DNA of 64,000 nucleotides, from positions 15,789,507 through 15,853,506 of the forward strand of contig NC_083637.1 in NCBI RefSeq assembly GCF_963576545.1, in the 5' to 3' direction. The notes under the pieces are model-generated. The model saw only the letters and a list, made by a program, of their open reading frames with translations, did no database searches and was not told where the DNA came from. This stretch comes from Limanda limanda. Taxonomy: Eukaryota; Chordata; Actinopteri; Pleuronectiformes; Pleuronectidae. Below are positions 47,432-57,990 of the stretch, one piece after another (position 1 is the stretch's first letter; each line of letters begins with the position of its first letter). Position numbers and translations under genes: made by a program.

Positions 47432-47941
47432 CTAAAGGGGGCGACAAAGTACAATCAAACACAAACGCCAACCAAAAGAACGTGGTAAGTTTGGACATTT
47501 TTAGGAAATAATATGATGTTTGGGTTGATTTATGCATGACCTCAGTAAAAGTAAAGGAAACAAAACAACAATTCAAATTAAAAGTTAAAAAACATCAGGT
47601 GCACTTCATGCGGAGTAAAACAAACAATATTCATTGAAAAGTAAACTGAGAATTGTTTAAACAGAAAGAAAATATCCACGACACATCAGCAACATAATCT
47701 AACTAGAAAAAAGCCTGGACACTAAGGACATTATGGAGACTATTCAAAAACATAAGAGGCAAAAGGTCAAGTGATTTGAGACTAAAGCTTGCAAGAAAGA
47801 AGGAGGGAAGTCAAGAAAAACAAAACAAAAAAATGTCTTCAAAAAATAAAAATAAAATTATATTGTCTAAGGTGAAAATATGGGGGAGAGGAGGTGAGCA
47901 GGATTCCAGACTAGTGGGGTATTCCCGACCCAGGGTCCTAC

Positions 47942-48040
47942 CCGAGGAACTTGGTTCCTGGAGGACCCAGCTGAAGAATGCGACTGACCAGGCTCTCGCC
48001 CTCATTCAAAGGGGGCGGAGCTGTGGGCAGGTGGAGCTTA
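47942..48040 (-). CDS. ank2: ank2 99-nt alternative ZU5 exon
   Basis: 33 codons, phase 2/2: KLHLPTAPPPLNEGESLVSR then ILQLGPPGTKFLG. It is a divergent duplicate of the 3' half of the preceding exon ([22 protein letters not shown] region). The same sequence is a known alternative insert in mammalian ANK3/ANK2, so strong constraint is likely. Including it lengthens the loop between the first ZU5 strands and PVIVEIPHF. Confidence 0.93.
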
Positions 48041-48172
48041 CTGATCCGTACGCAGCACAGAGAGGGAGTCGAGAAGAAATTATGAACACACCACATTGAG
48101 TGTGGAAACACACAAACTCCGGCAAATGCACATACACAAGGTACACACAAACATAGTGAAACACACACTTAC

Positions 48173-48397
48173 CCCAAGAACTGAGCTCCAGTGGGCCCTA
48201 CTTCTATGATGCGCCCAGCCAGCCCCTCACCCTCCACCATAGGGGGCATAGACGCCAGGCGGTGTCTCTTCACCAGCCTGCACGTCACCCGTGTAGGTGC
48301 AGAACACTTCCTTGGTGGTACGATGATTCGCAGGCCATGGTGACGGCAACCACGCATGGCCCCGCCCCTGGCGTCAACCATGAAGCTGACAAGGAAG
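48173..48397 (-). CDS. ank2: ank2 exon: first ZU5 domain, spectrin-binding
   Basis: 225 nt, phase 2/2. Begins [19 protein letters not shown] and runs through [20 protein letters not shown] to GPTGAQFLG. The Asp-Ala-Arg of FMVDARGG is the triad established as needed for beta-spectrin binding by ankyrin-B and -G. Acceptor is preceded by a T-rich tract; donor GTAAGT. Confidence 0.96.
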
Positions 48398-49356
48398 CTA
48401 CGGAAAAAAAAGGCCCGAGCAATGGATGAAGTGGCATAAGACTCTTTGGTTAAAGACTCAAATCTCTTAACTTCAATGCAGAGAAGGCAACCAAAACAAA
48501 ATTGGGGGACATTCATGATTATAAGTCAGTAGTAACATAACAACGAGCAGGTTTCAGTAGATCATATTTCATTCCATTGTTATATAATATTTCAGTTTCA
48601 TTCCACTTGAAATTCAACTTGCAAGACAGGCAAGCAAAGAGGGGAGATTGCTGAACACAATTATTTCTCTTATGTGTCAAGGAGCAAAGTTTGTAAGTTT
48701 GATTCAGTAAGGGTTCACACCAGCTTAGTTTAGTCCGGTGAAATCGAACCTTGGAGTATTTATGCCTTTGGTGCGGTTCATTTGTATGGTGTGAACATCC
48801 GGTTCAAACCAACGGCAGGAAGCGTACTAGTATATGTGTCATTTCATTGGTTGAAAACAAAATAAACACTTCCATTATTGTCCAACATACTGTTACACCA
48901 ATAATACTTAACAAAAATATTATTGTCATGGGCTTGTAGTTTGGTGGGGTTCGGAATGTACTGAGACACATTACTAGATTATTGCTAAAGAACACCTCAT
49001 GGGAGTAAAATAAAGAATAATACTAGCCTCATTCTTAAAGGACTATCGAATTCAGATCTAGCTCTTAAAAATCCCTAACTGTGAGATGTTGGTACTCAAT
49101 TCCGAACATACAGTGCTGATTCATGTTTAAGATATAACAAGATAAATTGTGTCTGGGTTCTATGTATCAGCAGATCCTCAATCAAAGTTAGATCTGCATC
49201 AAAGATGCAAGTCCCCAAAAATGACAAGTCGTGCATAACGAAATCATGCAGGCAGACATGATGAGAATGAGGTGGGGGTTGAGTAGTGGATGAGGAAAAA
49301 GTAAAGGCCCAGAGGAGAGAAGACTGAGAGAGTAGCCAAACTTAAAAGAGTATCAC
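48398..49356. other. ank2 intron with a possible MITE remnant
   Basis: 0.96 kb intron. A 10-bp inverted pair (GTTCACACCA at 48713-48722 and TGGTGTGAAC at 48787-48796) encloses 64 bp, resembling small hAT-like MITE ends. Nothing else recognised. Confidence 0.4.
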
Positions 49357-49392
49357 CTGCTGTTGTCATGGTCTAGGCACGGAGAGGAACGG
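49357..49392 (-). CDS. ank2: ank2 36-nt cassette (RSSPCLDHDNS)
   Basis: 36 nt, phase 2/2, coding RSSPCLDHDNS between HSG and SFLVSF. A matching small alternative exon (RSSPCLERDNS-like) is known in mammalian ankyrins, so this is probably a regulated cassette. Confidence 0.88.
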
Positions 49393-49700
49393 CTAGAAAC
49401 AGATACAGAACACACACAAACACACACACAATCACGAAAAACAGCCAAGACGAGAGGAGGCAAAATAAATTAAAACCAAAAATTGAATAAAGAAGATTGA
49501 GATGACAAAAGTGAGAGAAAAAGACACAGAAGCAAAGATCAGAGAAGGAGAGAGATAGACAACACAGATGTGAAGGAGTGAAAGATAATGTGAGGAGAAA
49601 TTAAAATTGATTCACAGGTGACACATATAATGCAGAAATGAACAGTGACTGAGGAAGATGGAGTCTCCGTTTCAAGAGCAAGTGAATGTGTGTGCGCGTT

Positions 49701-49761
49701 TGAGAGAGAGAGAGAGAAAGAGAGAAAGAGAGAAAGAGAGAAAGAGAGAAAGAGAGAAGGA
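49701..49761. repeat. GA/GAAA microsatellite
   Basis: GAGA then GAAAGA repeats, 18 nt beyond the donor of the 49779-49879 exon. Confidence 0.9.
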
Positions 49762-49778
49762 GATATAGAGTCATATAC

Positions 49779-49879
49779 CCTGAGTGTAACAGACTGGAGG
49801 ACAGCACCACATTATCAAGGTGCTCCGCTCCCCAGCTCAGACGGAACGATTCCTTGTCTTCTCTCGATAACGTTGAAAC
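49779..49879 (-). CDS. ank2: ank2 exon: linker before ZU5
   Basis: 101 nt, phase 0 in, 2 out; codes VSTLSREDKESFRLSWGAEH then LDNVVLSSSLLHSG. Conserved SFRLSWG and SSS..HSG segments. A GA/GAAA microsatellite begins about 18 nt past the donor. Confidence 0.94.
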
Positions 49880-49973
49880 CTACAGACCAACAAATCATTC
49901 ATTGAGTCACTTAAGACCCTCAGAAAATAAAGATCTACAAATTCTAAAATCAGGATTCATGTTTTATCCTCAC

Positions 49974-50052
49974 CTGGTGGCTGGTGAGCATGTCTTCGAT
50001 AAGAACGCCATCTCTCTGATGGAAGCTTTGGTGAATGGGAGTGTGCTGCTGC
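49974..50052 (-). CDS. ank2: ank2 exon: linker before ZU5
   Basis: 79 nt, phase 2 in, 0 out; codes QQHTPIHQSFHQRDGVLIED and MLTSHQ. The SHQ-VSTL junction with the next exon is conserved in mammalian ANK2. Acceptor CCCAACAG, donor GTGAGG. Confidence 0.88.
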
Positions 50053-50135
50053 CTGTTGGGAAAGCCAAACGTTTAATGCCTGTGAACGTATCATAGATGT
50101 ATGATTAGACTCAGTTGGAGTGTGAGGATCGTGAC

Positions 50136-50262
50136 CTGTCCAGGTTGTGGCTCATGTAGCTGAAGCCGTCCAGGTAATGTCCCGGAAGAGAGTCATCTCC
50201 CAGCTCCCTGAGATCCTCTGCTCTAAGATACTCCCCACCGTCCCCTGTCATGGTGTCCTCAC
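50136..50262 (-). CDS. ank2: ank2 exon: linker to ZU5
   Basis: 127 nt, phase 1 in, phase 2 out. Codes [20 protein letters not shown], then GDDSLPG and [14 protein letters not shown]; matches the mammalian ANK2 linker. The donor GTCACG is weak but is the only one that keeps phase with the next exon. Confidence 0.9.
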
Positions 50263-51140
50263 CTGGGAGACAAACGTGTGACATTTGAGATATTTTATGA
50301 TAAAAGAACATGAAAGTACCTCTGGAGGATTTTAGTCCTAAGTGTATCCACAGTGCTGCTGCTCTTCCTTTTTATCTCTGCTCAGATGCACCTGAGAACT
50401 TTGAGTCGTGGGTTAGGAAAGAACGTACCGGCTGTCGTGATTGAAAAATGTCACGTTGATGAGTCCCAGCCGCCGCTGATCCCCTTTTTATTCATATTGA
50501 ACTTATCACATGTCCAAATTGCACCAAATTGAACACTGCCCTTCCATGGCCCCTTAACATAGCACTTTAAGTATGAAGCCTATAAAATGGACAGTTCTCA
50601 AGATATGAGCCACATACAGAGATTTCTGGAATTGGTAAATAGATGAGATACTTTTCTCTTTGCTTATTTTGAGGTGTTTCACACATCAGAACAAATACCA
50701 CTTGCAAGCATGAACATGTGCAATAAGCATTCCACTTCCTCACACTTTGTGCCGTTAGTTTCAACCAATGCATTAAACTACAATCAACCACACTCTCATT
50801 ATACACCTATAAACATTAAAGTGTTGGATTAAGGTCTGCTCATGTAAAATCAGGTTTATAAACGCACAATAACAAAACTTATGGATTCTCTGGGAGCAGA
50901 GGACCTGAGCGGTTTACTAAGTTAAGAGCAAAAGGCCGAAGACAAAAATCTATCTCAAAAATCTTTATTCAATTTGGAAAGAGCTTTGATAAGACAAGTG
51001 CAAAACCAATGAAGTTGATTTATAATATTTGTATCATTGTGATTACTGAACACTATCAAAATGATCATACAGATTATCTATAAGTACACACAGAGAGCCC
51101 AAACCAAGCAGTCATAGCAGAGCAGGGCATTGTGCGGTAC
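50263..51140. other. ank2 intron, nothing recognised
   Basis: 0.88 kb between linker exons; no coding or repeat feature seen. Confidence 0.6.
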
Positions 51141-51191
51141 CTTCCAGCTCCACAGACATCTCAAATAAGGGCTCGTCCTCCAGCCTCAGAG
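51141..51191 (-). CDS. ank2: ank2 51-nt in-phase linker cassette
   Basis: Seventeen codons (LRLEDEPLFEMSVELE in the middle), phase 1/1. The exons on either side also join in phase without it (EEG then [12 protein letters not shown] as in mammals), so it behaves as an alternative acidic cassette. Acceptor TTCTTAG, donor GTACCG. I do not recognise the peptide from mammalian ANK2. Confidence 0.75.
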
Positions 51192-51393
51192 CTAAGAAAC
51201 ACACAACTTTCAGAACCACAGATTCAAATCGACCTCACCCACTACATACATCTCTTTGTGACCAGTGCAGAAAGGGGGGTAGTGGGTTACAGTATCATAG
51301 TGAATCCTAAACATCTTTGTACATTTCTTGGATAGGAAAAGAATGAGTTTTTATATCATCTCTTTCTTGCTTTTTCTGTTCAGAGTAACTCAC

Positions 51394-51466
51394 CCTCTTC
51401 ATCAGAAACATCAAGGATCTCCGTCATGGTCTCAGGGACGTTGAGCTTGTGTTTCTCTGTGACCGT
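51394..51466 (-). CDS. ank2: ank2 exon: post-repeat linker
   Basis: 73 nt, enters phase 0 and leaves phase 1. Codes [20 protein letters not shown] and then SDEE, the conserved linker between repeats and ZU5. Donor GTGAGT. Confidence 0.95.
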
Positions 51467-51586
51467 CTGATGGAAAGTCATGGAAAACATAGGAAGAGAA
51501 AAGATACATTTTAACTCAGCTTTGTGGGAAATGTAGAGTAAGTGATCCAATGTCCGCAGCCTAAAGGAATCACACTTGAAGTTTAC

Positions 51587-51685
51587 CGTTGTGGTGGTGA
51601 TGATCTCCTCAGAGACAACTTTCAGTGTGTCCACCACGGAGATGTAACCCAGACGCCGAGCAATCGACAGAGCAGTGTTTCCATT
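51587..51685 (-). CDS. ank2: ank2 exon: last ankyrin repeat
   Basis: 99 nt, phase 0/0, from [19 protein letters not shown] through [13 protein letters not shown]. The short helical end and threonine run mark the end of the ankyrin solenoid, as in mammalian ANK2. Confidence 0.96.
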
Positions 51686-51785
51686 CTGAAGGAAAGCAGG
51701 GCGCAGAGTTTGGGCAGAAGAATTTGATTTACAAATCACAACAGTTCCTATGTTTATGAGAGTGAAGTGGATGTTTTTTTCTTAC

Positions 51786-51884
51786 CATTGTAGTAGCATT
51801 GGGTTTGGCCCCATGTTGCAGCAACAAGTTGATTATGTGTGTGTTTCCTTGTTGTGCAGCCTGGTGAAGCGGTGTGTAACCACT
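51786..51884 (-). CDS. ank2: ank2 exon: ankyrin repeat
   Basis: 99 nt, phase 0/0, from [18 protein letters not shown] to PNATTM; GTAAGA donor. Confidence 0.96.
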
Positions 51885-52010
51885 CTGTAGAGCAAATGAT
51901 TGAGGTTTTGTAGGGTCAATATGATTTTGAATATATTTTGTCTCGTCGTTGAGCTTTCAGATTTAAGTGATCAGAGTTTAGATGCTTTCGATTCAACATT
52001 TGACGTCTAC

Positions 52011-52109
52011 CTTGGTTTTGGCATTGACGCCGGCTCCTTGCTGTAATAGGAAGTTCACCATCTTGCCATTTCCATAGTGACAAGCCACGATCAGAGGAGT
52101 ATATCCGAG
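52011..52109 (-). CDS. ank2: ank2 exon: ankyrin repeat
   Basis: 99 nt, phase 0/0, from [18 protein letters not shown] to GVNAKTK. Confidence 0.96.
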
Positions 52110-52483
52110 CTGAAGTGTGGAGGATGATGCAGAGAAAGAAAATGTTATGTTCACATCTGCTTGAATTGTTAAGATCCAACTAATAAACAACAAACTGGTG
52201 TAGATACCAAACCACCTAAGGGCTGTGGACGTGTGATGCTTCCAAAAACCAGTAGGTGGCAGATATGCTTAATTTCTATGAGTGGCATATTTAAAAAGCA
52301 GCTTACAAACCCAGACAATGGCTGTTAATACAAATATAGACAGACCTACAGTATGTCCTGCCATGATTCTCTAATATTTCACCTTAGAATTAAACAAATC
52401 CCCTAACTTCAATTCAGTCTCTTCAGGTCAAGTTGTTGACTGATTGTGTTAGTTTGCACATGCATGTGTGTGTCTGTTTCAAC

Positions 52484-52582
52484 CTTAGTTTGTTGATCCA
52501 GGTTTGCATTGTGTTTTGCCAGAACTTCTGCAGCATTGACTCTGTCCTCCTGGGCTGATAGATGCAGAGGAGTCAGTCCGCT
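52484..52582 (-). CDS. ank2: ank2 exon: ankyrin repeat
   Basis: 99 nt, phase 0/0, from SGLTPLHLSAQEDRVNAAE to ANLDQQTK. Confidence 0.96.
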
Positions 52583-52767
52583 CTGTAACACATGAAGCAC
52601 AAGGTTGTCCACCATTAGTATTTGTATTATATCTAAAGCAACACAACTAACTAAATCCTTGCTGCATATTCTGAATCAGAGATCTAATGATGCTCCTTGC
52701 ACCCACAGAGGATCTTATCAAAATAAGTGTCTGACAATATTAGAATGTGTGTGTGTTCATGTGTGAC

Positions 52768-52965
52768 CTTGGTGCATGTGTTGACGTGGGCTCCTTTTCC
52801 CAGCAGCAGACTGGCCATCTCAGCGTGTCCTTCCTGGGCTGCCAGGTGTAGAGGGCTGACTCCCTGCTTGGTCAGAACGTTGGTCTCTGCTCCGTACTGC
52901 AGCAGAGCTACTGCAATATTCTTCTGGTTCTTTTTGGCCGCGATGTGAAGAGGAGTGTAGCCATT
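52768..52965 (-). CDS. ank2: ank2 exon: two ankyrin repeats
   Basis: 198 nt, phase 0/0, from [18 protein letters not shown] to HVNTCTK. The donor is followed by a short CA-rich stretch. Confidence 0.96.
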
Positions 52966-53153
52966 CTGAATAGGGAGGATGGTTAGCAGTTAAATACAGT
53001 GATACCATAGGAACAGCACCAACAGCAGGGAGGCATAACAAAGGCCTGTTAGCATCCCTCCCTTATCATGCCAATATGTTTAAATATGTCAAAGGAAACA
53101 GTTTATCAATTAGTAAACTGTCTGTATCACTTCTTTGATGTGTTCAGTCTGAC

Positions 53154-53252
53154 CTTTGCGGTAACATGAGGTGAAGCCCCTTTATCCAGCAGCAGCAGAG
53201 CTACTTCCTGGTTGTCATAATGAGCTGCCACATGTAGCGGAGTCAGGCCACT
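53154..53252 (-). CDS. ank2: ank2 exon: ankyrin repeat
   Basis: 99 nt, phase 0/0, from [19 protein letters not shown] to SPHVTAK. Confidence 0.96.
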
Positions 53253-53428
53253 CTGTAAGAGGAAGCATGCCATTACAAAACTGAGATTTCTGTGCTTTTA
53301 TGATTTGAAAACAGTTCTGTTCTTCTCTGTAATGAGTCAATTTAAGGAGGAACAAACAAATGAATTCTGGTCGGAGACTGAAAGATTAAGTGCACCGTGT
53401 ATCTCAGTGAAATTAAAAGCATCACCAC

Positions 53429-53527
53429 CTTGCCGGCATCGTCGAGAAGAGCTTTGCGCTGGAGTAGAAGTTTTGCTACGTCCAGGCTTCCATATTTAGC
53501 TGCTACATGTAATGGAGTAAATCCTTT
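53429..53527 (-). CDS. ank2: ank2 exon: ankyrin repeat
   Basis: 99 nt, phase 0/0, from [19 protein letters not shown] to LLDDAGK. Acceptor CTGCAG, donor GTGGTG. Confidence 0.95.
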
Positions 53528-53652
53528 CTGCAGAGGGAAAAAGGAGAGTGTTGACGCTCAGCTGGATAATGAAAAGAACATGCATCCATTACTGTGATCT
53601 ATCAATGTTTCTCTGTATGTGTGAATCACAGCCGACAGTGTCCTCTGCTCAC

Positions 53653-53850
53653 CTTGGTGGCCATTGAGTGTGAGGCTCCGGCCTCCAGCAGCACGGCAGC
53701 AGTCTCCACCTGCCCCTCCCTGGCTGAGATGTGGAGTGGAGTGTACCCGTTGGTCGTGGCAGCATCAGGGTGGGCCATGTGCTGAAGCAGCAACTGGACT
53801 ATGTCGGTTTTCCCCAAACGTGATGCGATGTGGAGCGGAGTCTGCTCCTC
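53653..53850 (-). CDS. ank2: ank2 exon: two ankyrin repeats
   Basis: 198 nt, phase 0/0, from [18 protein letters not shown] to ASHSMATK. Confidence 0.96.
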
Positions 53851-54000
53851 CTGTGGTTGAAGGACGAAATAATCACCCAGAGGTTCAGGGATTAGAGAAA
53901 CACAGACGTGTTAGTCAGAGGCAGGCGACGTGACCAGTGTGTATGAAAAATTTCCTTATTCACTATCAACAGGAGACTCTGATGCAAGGCGCTGACTCAC

Positions 54001-54099
54001 CCTGGCCATGGCATCCACCAGCGCTCCATTTCTCAGCAAACAGCGAACCACTTCCATTTGACCTGCTCGTGCTGCCATGTGGAGAGCCGTCTCACCACG
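54001..54099 (-). CDS. ank2: ank2 exon: ankyrin repeat
   Basis: 99 nt, phase 0/0, from [19 protein letters not shown] to VDAMAR; strong GTGAGT donor. Confidence 0.96.
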
Positions 54100-54231
54100 C
54101 TGATGAGCACACACAGAACATTTATTAGCATTTATCAAAAAAGTGCTGAAGGAAACACTTGTGGTCCGGTAGTGTAGATGCCAAGTGGGCGCACTGACAA
54201 CCTATATTCAAATTCTCAAATTCCTACTCAC

Positions 54232-54330
54232 TATGTTACGGACATCAGGGGAGGCGCCGTTCTGCAGCAGAAGCAGAACAATGTTGAGGTGGCCCATGAA
54301 GGCGGAGACATGGATTGGAGTCAGACCAGA
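54232..54330 (-). CDS. ank2: ank2 exon: ankyrin repeat
   Basis: 99 nt, phase 0/0, from [18 protein letters not shown] to SPDVRNI; strong GTGAGT donor. Confidence 0.96.
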
Positions 54331-54447
54331 CTGAAATGAGAAAGAGACACAAAGATACAGAAAACAGAGAAGATGAGCATTTAGAGTGAAGGGGAATGTA
54401 AGAGTGTACATTACTGACAGATGCTGTCCTGAGACATTCCCACAAAC

Positions 54448-54546
54448 CTCAGTAATGGCCTGGATGGAGGCGCCATATTTGACCAACAGTTCCATCACCT
54501 TCACCCTGTTCTTCTTACAGGCAATGTGGAGCGGGGTGAATCCATT
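54448..54546 (-). CDS. ank2: ank2 exon: ankyrin repeat
   Basis: 99 nt, phase 0/0, from [19 protein letters not shown] to SIQAITE. Donor GTTTGT. Confidence 0.96.
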
Positions 54547-55050
54547 CTGTCAGAGCAAGTGAGAGAAAGATGTATTTCCTAAATGTCTCAATGATCTACA
54601 GCTAAGAGAGAGCGTTTTTCTTATTGTCAAGGAAGATGTTTTTCAGTTGGATTACACAAAGACTACGGAACGGATTTTCATATAACTTGGTAGAAGGATT
54701 GGCCATTGAAACTTCACCAGTGTTTTTTTAATTTGGCCTTGGTGGAGTTGTGCACACAACTGAGTGCCATTCTAGTTTCGACTGCACTATTGTGCACTAT
54801 TTTCATATTGGTATTCATATTATGTGACCATTACTTTTTTCTTCTGGTGAAGAAATCTTACTGGATGTCGTCAAGCAGCTCATCTCTCATTCTTTAATAT
54901 GTCATTAATAGTTCTAAATTATATATTAACCTGTGTCCATGTTAAGCCGCTGTATGTTAATCACTTGTGTCTGTATGTGTGTATATTGATGAGTGTGTGT
55001 TGATGTCTATTTTTGTGCTTGTGCAGTTGCTATTTTGTGTGTCTTCCTAC

Positions 55051-55248
55051 CAGTGCTCTAGCATTGGGATTGGCCTTCTTGTCCAGCAGCAGCTTGGTGA
55101 CTCTGTAGTGGCCACAGTGAGCTGAGACATGCAGCGCTGTGAGGTAGTCCAGGGTGACATCATCAACAGGCGCCTTGTCCTGCAGCAGGAGTTTCACACA
55201 CTCGACGTGGTCTCCCTGGGCCGACATGTGCAGCGGGGACAGTCCGTT
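55051..55248 (-). CDS. ank2: ank2 exon: two ankyrin repeats
   Basis: 198 nt, phase 0/0, two repeats from [19 protein letters not shown] to ANPNARAL, the double-repeat exon conserved in vertebrate ankyrins. Donor GTAGGA. Confidence 0.96.
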
Positions 55249-55482
55249 CTGTGTGCAAGTGTCAGATACATGGAGAGAGGCCATAGGTGGTTAGGGAAAA
55301 ACGCAAAGGAGTAGGATTATGGGAAACACAAGTTAAGTGTATTTAGTAGTTTTCATGTAAAATACTGAAAGGCTGTGTTTTTAAGTAAATTTTATCCCTG
55401 AGCCAAATTGAAAACACATTCATTTCATTGCAGGAATGAATCTGGGGTAGAGTAGGTCAGTGTTGTCACAGCCATTCAATAC

Positions 55483-55581
55483 CTTGGTTCTAGCTAGCAT
55501 CGGTGCTCCTTTCTCCAGCAGCAGCTCCACTGCAGGGTCATGTCCACTCCTGGCTGCACAGTGCAGAGGGGTCAGCCCATC
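55483..55581 (-). CDS. ank2: ank2 exon: ankyrin repeat
   Basis: 99 nt, phase 0/0, beginning [19 protein letters not shown] and ending MLARTK. Confidence 0.96.
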
Positions 55582-55739
55582 CTGGACGACAATTAGACAC
55601 AAACACATGAATATACACAAAATATCGTAGTTAATCCAGTTTGGCTTTCCTGACAAAAGTAAGTATACTACTAGAGGATAATTACACAATTATCACAATT
55701 TAATGAAAACCAATGTCCGGATTGAAAAAAAAGTCTCAC

Positions 55740-55838
55740 CCTTGTTTTAGCGTCTATTTGACCCCCTCTGTCCAACAGCAGGGCCACCATGTTGGTGTTA
55801 CCTCTCTTGGAGGCCACATGGAGCGGAGTTATCATATT
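55740..55838 (-). CDS. ank2: ank2 exon: ankyrin repeat
   Basis: 99 nt, phase 0/0, beginning [17 protein letters not shown] and ending QIDAKTR. Acceptor CAG, donor GTGAGA. Confidence 0.96.
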
Positions 55839-56225
55839 CTGGAATACCATGAGGGAAACAAAGGGAGGTTTATCTCAATTCCCACTTACCCCAGTATATT
55901 TCATTATAGTGGGAGCTCACATTATTCCATTCTTACTCTAAAGCAGTAGTTTCAGTTTTATTAATAAATGATTTAAAATTTTGTAGGACACAGTTATTAA
56001 AAGTCAATAACTATCCAAGAAACTAAATTGTGAACAAGTGTCAGCACGGCTATTTCTCTGCAAACATTTGACCTTTATAACTATCAGGAAAACCAGTAAA
56101 TAAAGGTTTATTTGAAAAAGAAAAGTGATGATTGAAATAGCAAATACACAGTTCCGGAAGCATCTCAGTGAAATGACACAGCAGAGCAGAAAGCTGTGCT
56201 GAAAAAGTGGAAATTGAGGCGCTAC

Positions 56226-56324
56226 CCTGGCAGGGAAGTCCACAGCAGCTCCTCTGTTCATCAGTAGCGTGGAGACGTTCACGTTACCATAGTGAGCCGC
56301 GATGTGCAGAGGGGTGAACCCACT
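56226..56324 (-). CDS. ank2: ank2 exon: ankyrin repeat
   Basis: 99 nt, phase 0/0, beginning [17 protein letters not shown] and ending AAVDFPAR. Upstream of the acceptor the intron is a long TTCC/CTTC repeat (56341-56410 on the plus strand as GGAA), which supplies the polypyrimidine tract. Confidence 0.96.
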
Positions 56325-56340
56325 CTGTATGAGACAGACA

Positions 56341-56410
56341 AGGAGAGACAGAGGAAGGAAGGCAGGAAGGAAGGAAGGAAAGAAGGAAGGAAAGAAGGAA
56401 GCAAGAAAGA
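56341..56410. repeat. GGAA/TTCC microsatellite upstream of an acceptor
   Basis: Purine-rich GGAA/GAAA repeats on the plus strand; on the transcribed strand they form the pyrimidine tract before the SGFTPLH exon. Confidence 0.9.
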
Positions 56411-56803
56411 TAGGAAGATGAGATCTTTCTGGAGCAGATGAAGGATGAAATCTGAATCTGCTGAAGCCGTATAATGATGAGGCATCATGCTGAAAAATGA
56501 AACCAGATGTGGTGAAAGAAGAAGCATACAAAAATATGCTTGACCCAAAAATAGCACATGCAATAAATAATGAATGCAAAGACTGTGTAATTCTGCCATG
56601 CATGGTAAAAAAAATATAACAAAGAAACTGAGAAAAAGAAACCACGAAAAAGGTCAAAATAAAAAGACTTTAAAGACTCAACATCAAGTACAGAAAAGCA
56701 ACTATGCACTGTGTATTTGCTTGGACAGACAAATGGAAATGTGTATATAAGCTGCATATAGAGATAGTTACGGTACACAATTGTAATTGGGCTCAATCCT
56801 TAC

Positions 56804-56812
56804 CTTCCCATT
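56804..56812 (-). CDS. ank2: candidate 9-nt microexon (NGK)
   Basis: Nine bases coding Asn-Gly-Lys, phase 0/0, with CAG acceptor immediately before and a strong GTAAGG donor after. It lies between the MMVNRTTE mini-exon and the SGFTPLH repeat exon, exactly where an extra loop insertion would fall. No homologous microexon is known to me, so this rests on splice signals and phase only. Confidence 0.45.
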
Positions 56813-57278
56813 CTGATGGACGTGGGGCAATTTAATTAAGAAAAAGAGTTAACTTAAATATTGATTTGTTGTTTCAGAGGAAAAACACTGATATCAATGT
56901 GCACAGAGAAGATACATGAAGCAGGTTATGCAGAGAAAAAAATAAGTATATAAACATATCATGCTAATAACTGCTAGATTCATATTATTTAAATTGTAAT
57001 GAATAAAAATAGGAATAAAGTAAACAAAAAGAAATATTATAAATGACTACAAAATGCAATAAACTAACATTCTCTGATATCTTTTATTACAAAACGCTGC
57101 TTTTACTGTCAGCCATGCAGGAGAGGTTATTACAGCCTAGTCAGTTGCATGCATTCATTTTAAAGACACATGATTCTGACGTGCAGGATTGTACAACTCC
57201 TGTTCAAAAAGGGACAGATAAGAACCAAAGAGCTGAAAGAGATGGTCAGAAGTGATAGAAGGTGATGAGTCTGTATAC

Positions 57279-57302
57279 CTCTGTGGTTCTATTGACCATC
57301 AT
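57279..57302 (-). CDS. ank2: ank2 24-nt mini-exon MMVNRTTE
   Basis: 24 nt coding exactly MMVNRTTE, flanked by CAG acceptor and GTATAC donor, phase 0/0. The same eight residues sit between the same repeats in mammalian ANK2, where the exon is a known small cassette. Confidence 0.92.
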
Positions 57303-57617
57303 CTGGTTAGGATGCGTATATAGAGAAAGGGGAAATAGGGAGTCGGGTTGTTAGGGAAAGGGCTTCTCACAACATTCACAGATTACACACAGGGAAAGTC
57401 TCCATGGTCACACACATAGAAAAGGCTAAGACAAAGGAGGAAACAACGAGAGGGACTGTCCATTAATATTATCTTATTCCAAATAAAAACCAAACCGTTA
57501 TTGAAGAAATGAATAAAACTCAGTACATTCCCTCTCTTATTTGTTCTCTTCTTTCCTGTTCTTCCAACATCTTTTCCCTCCCCCCATATCAGTGTCTCCC
57601 TGCCCGCTCTCCCTCAC

Positions 57618-57803
57618 CTTCGACTGGACGTCGGCGTTGTGGTCGTTCTGCAGCAACAGTGCGGCCGACTTGGTGTCGTCCTTGCGGGCGGCGATGTGCA
57701 GGGCCGGCAGGCGAACCTTCCCCTTGGTGTCGTGCTCCAACAGCAGGGAGACCACGGCGTTGTGGCCCTGCTGGAGAGCGATGGCCAGTGGAGTGAAGCC
57801 ATC
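57618..57803 (-). CDS. ank2: ank2 exon: one and a bit ankyrin repeats
   Basis: 186 nt (62 codons), phase 0/0, beginning [14 protein letters not shown] and ending HNADVQSK. The unusual 29-residue repeat containing [20 protein letters not shown] is a hallmark of vertebrate ankyrins at this place. Confidence 0.96.
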
Positions 57804-57891
57804 CTGGAAGAGCAGAGAGAAGAAAAAGACTCAATTTGAATGAAATGAACGGAAAATGTGCATATTGTCGTAAGTGTATTCATTAACCAAC

Positions 57892-57990
57892 CTCTGTTGC
57901 GATGCTTTGGTTCCCATCACTTTCCAACAGGTACCTCACCACCTCCAAGTGATTCTCCTGGGCTGCCATATAAAGTGGAGTGAAGCCATT
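57892..57990 (-). CDS. ank2: ank2 exon: ankyrin repeat
   Basis: 99 nt, phase 0/0, one repeat beginning [14 protein letters not shown] and ending QSIATE. Acceptor CAG, donor GTTGGT. Confidence 0.96.

Noticed and set aside
47167..47511. Plus-strand 114-codon frame opposite the ZU5 exon
   Set aside because: Antisense shadow of the conserved exon at 47277-47431.
56004..56657. 217-codon minus-strand frame around an ankyrin repeat exon
   Set aside because: Only 33 codons are exon; the rest is intron with TTCC repeats and T-rich sequence.
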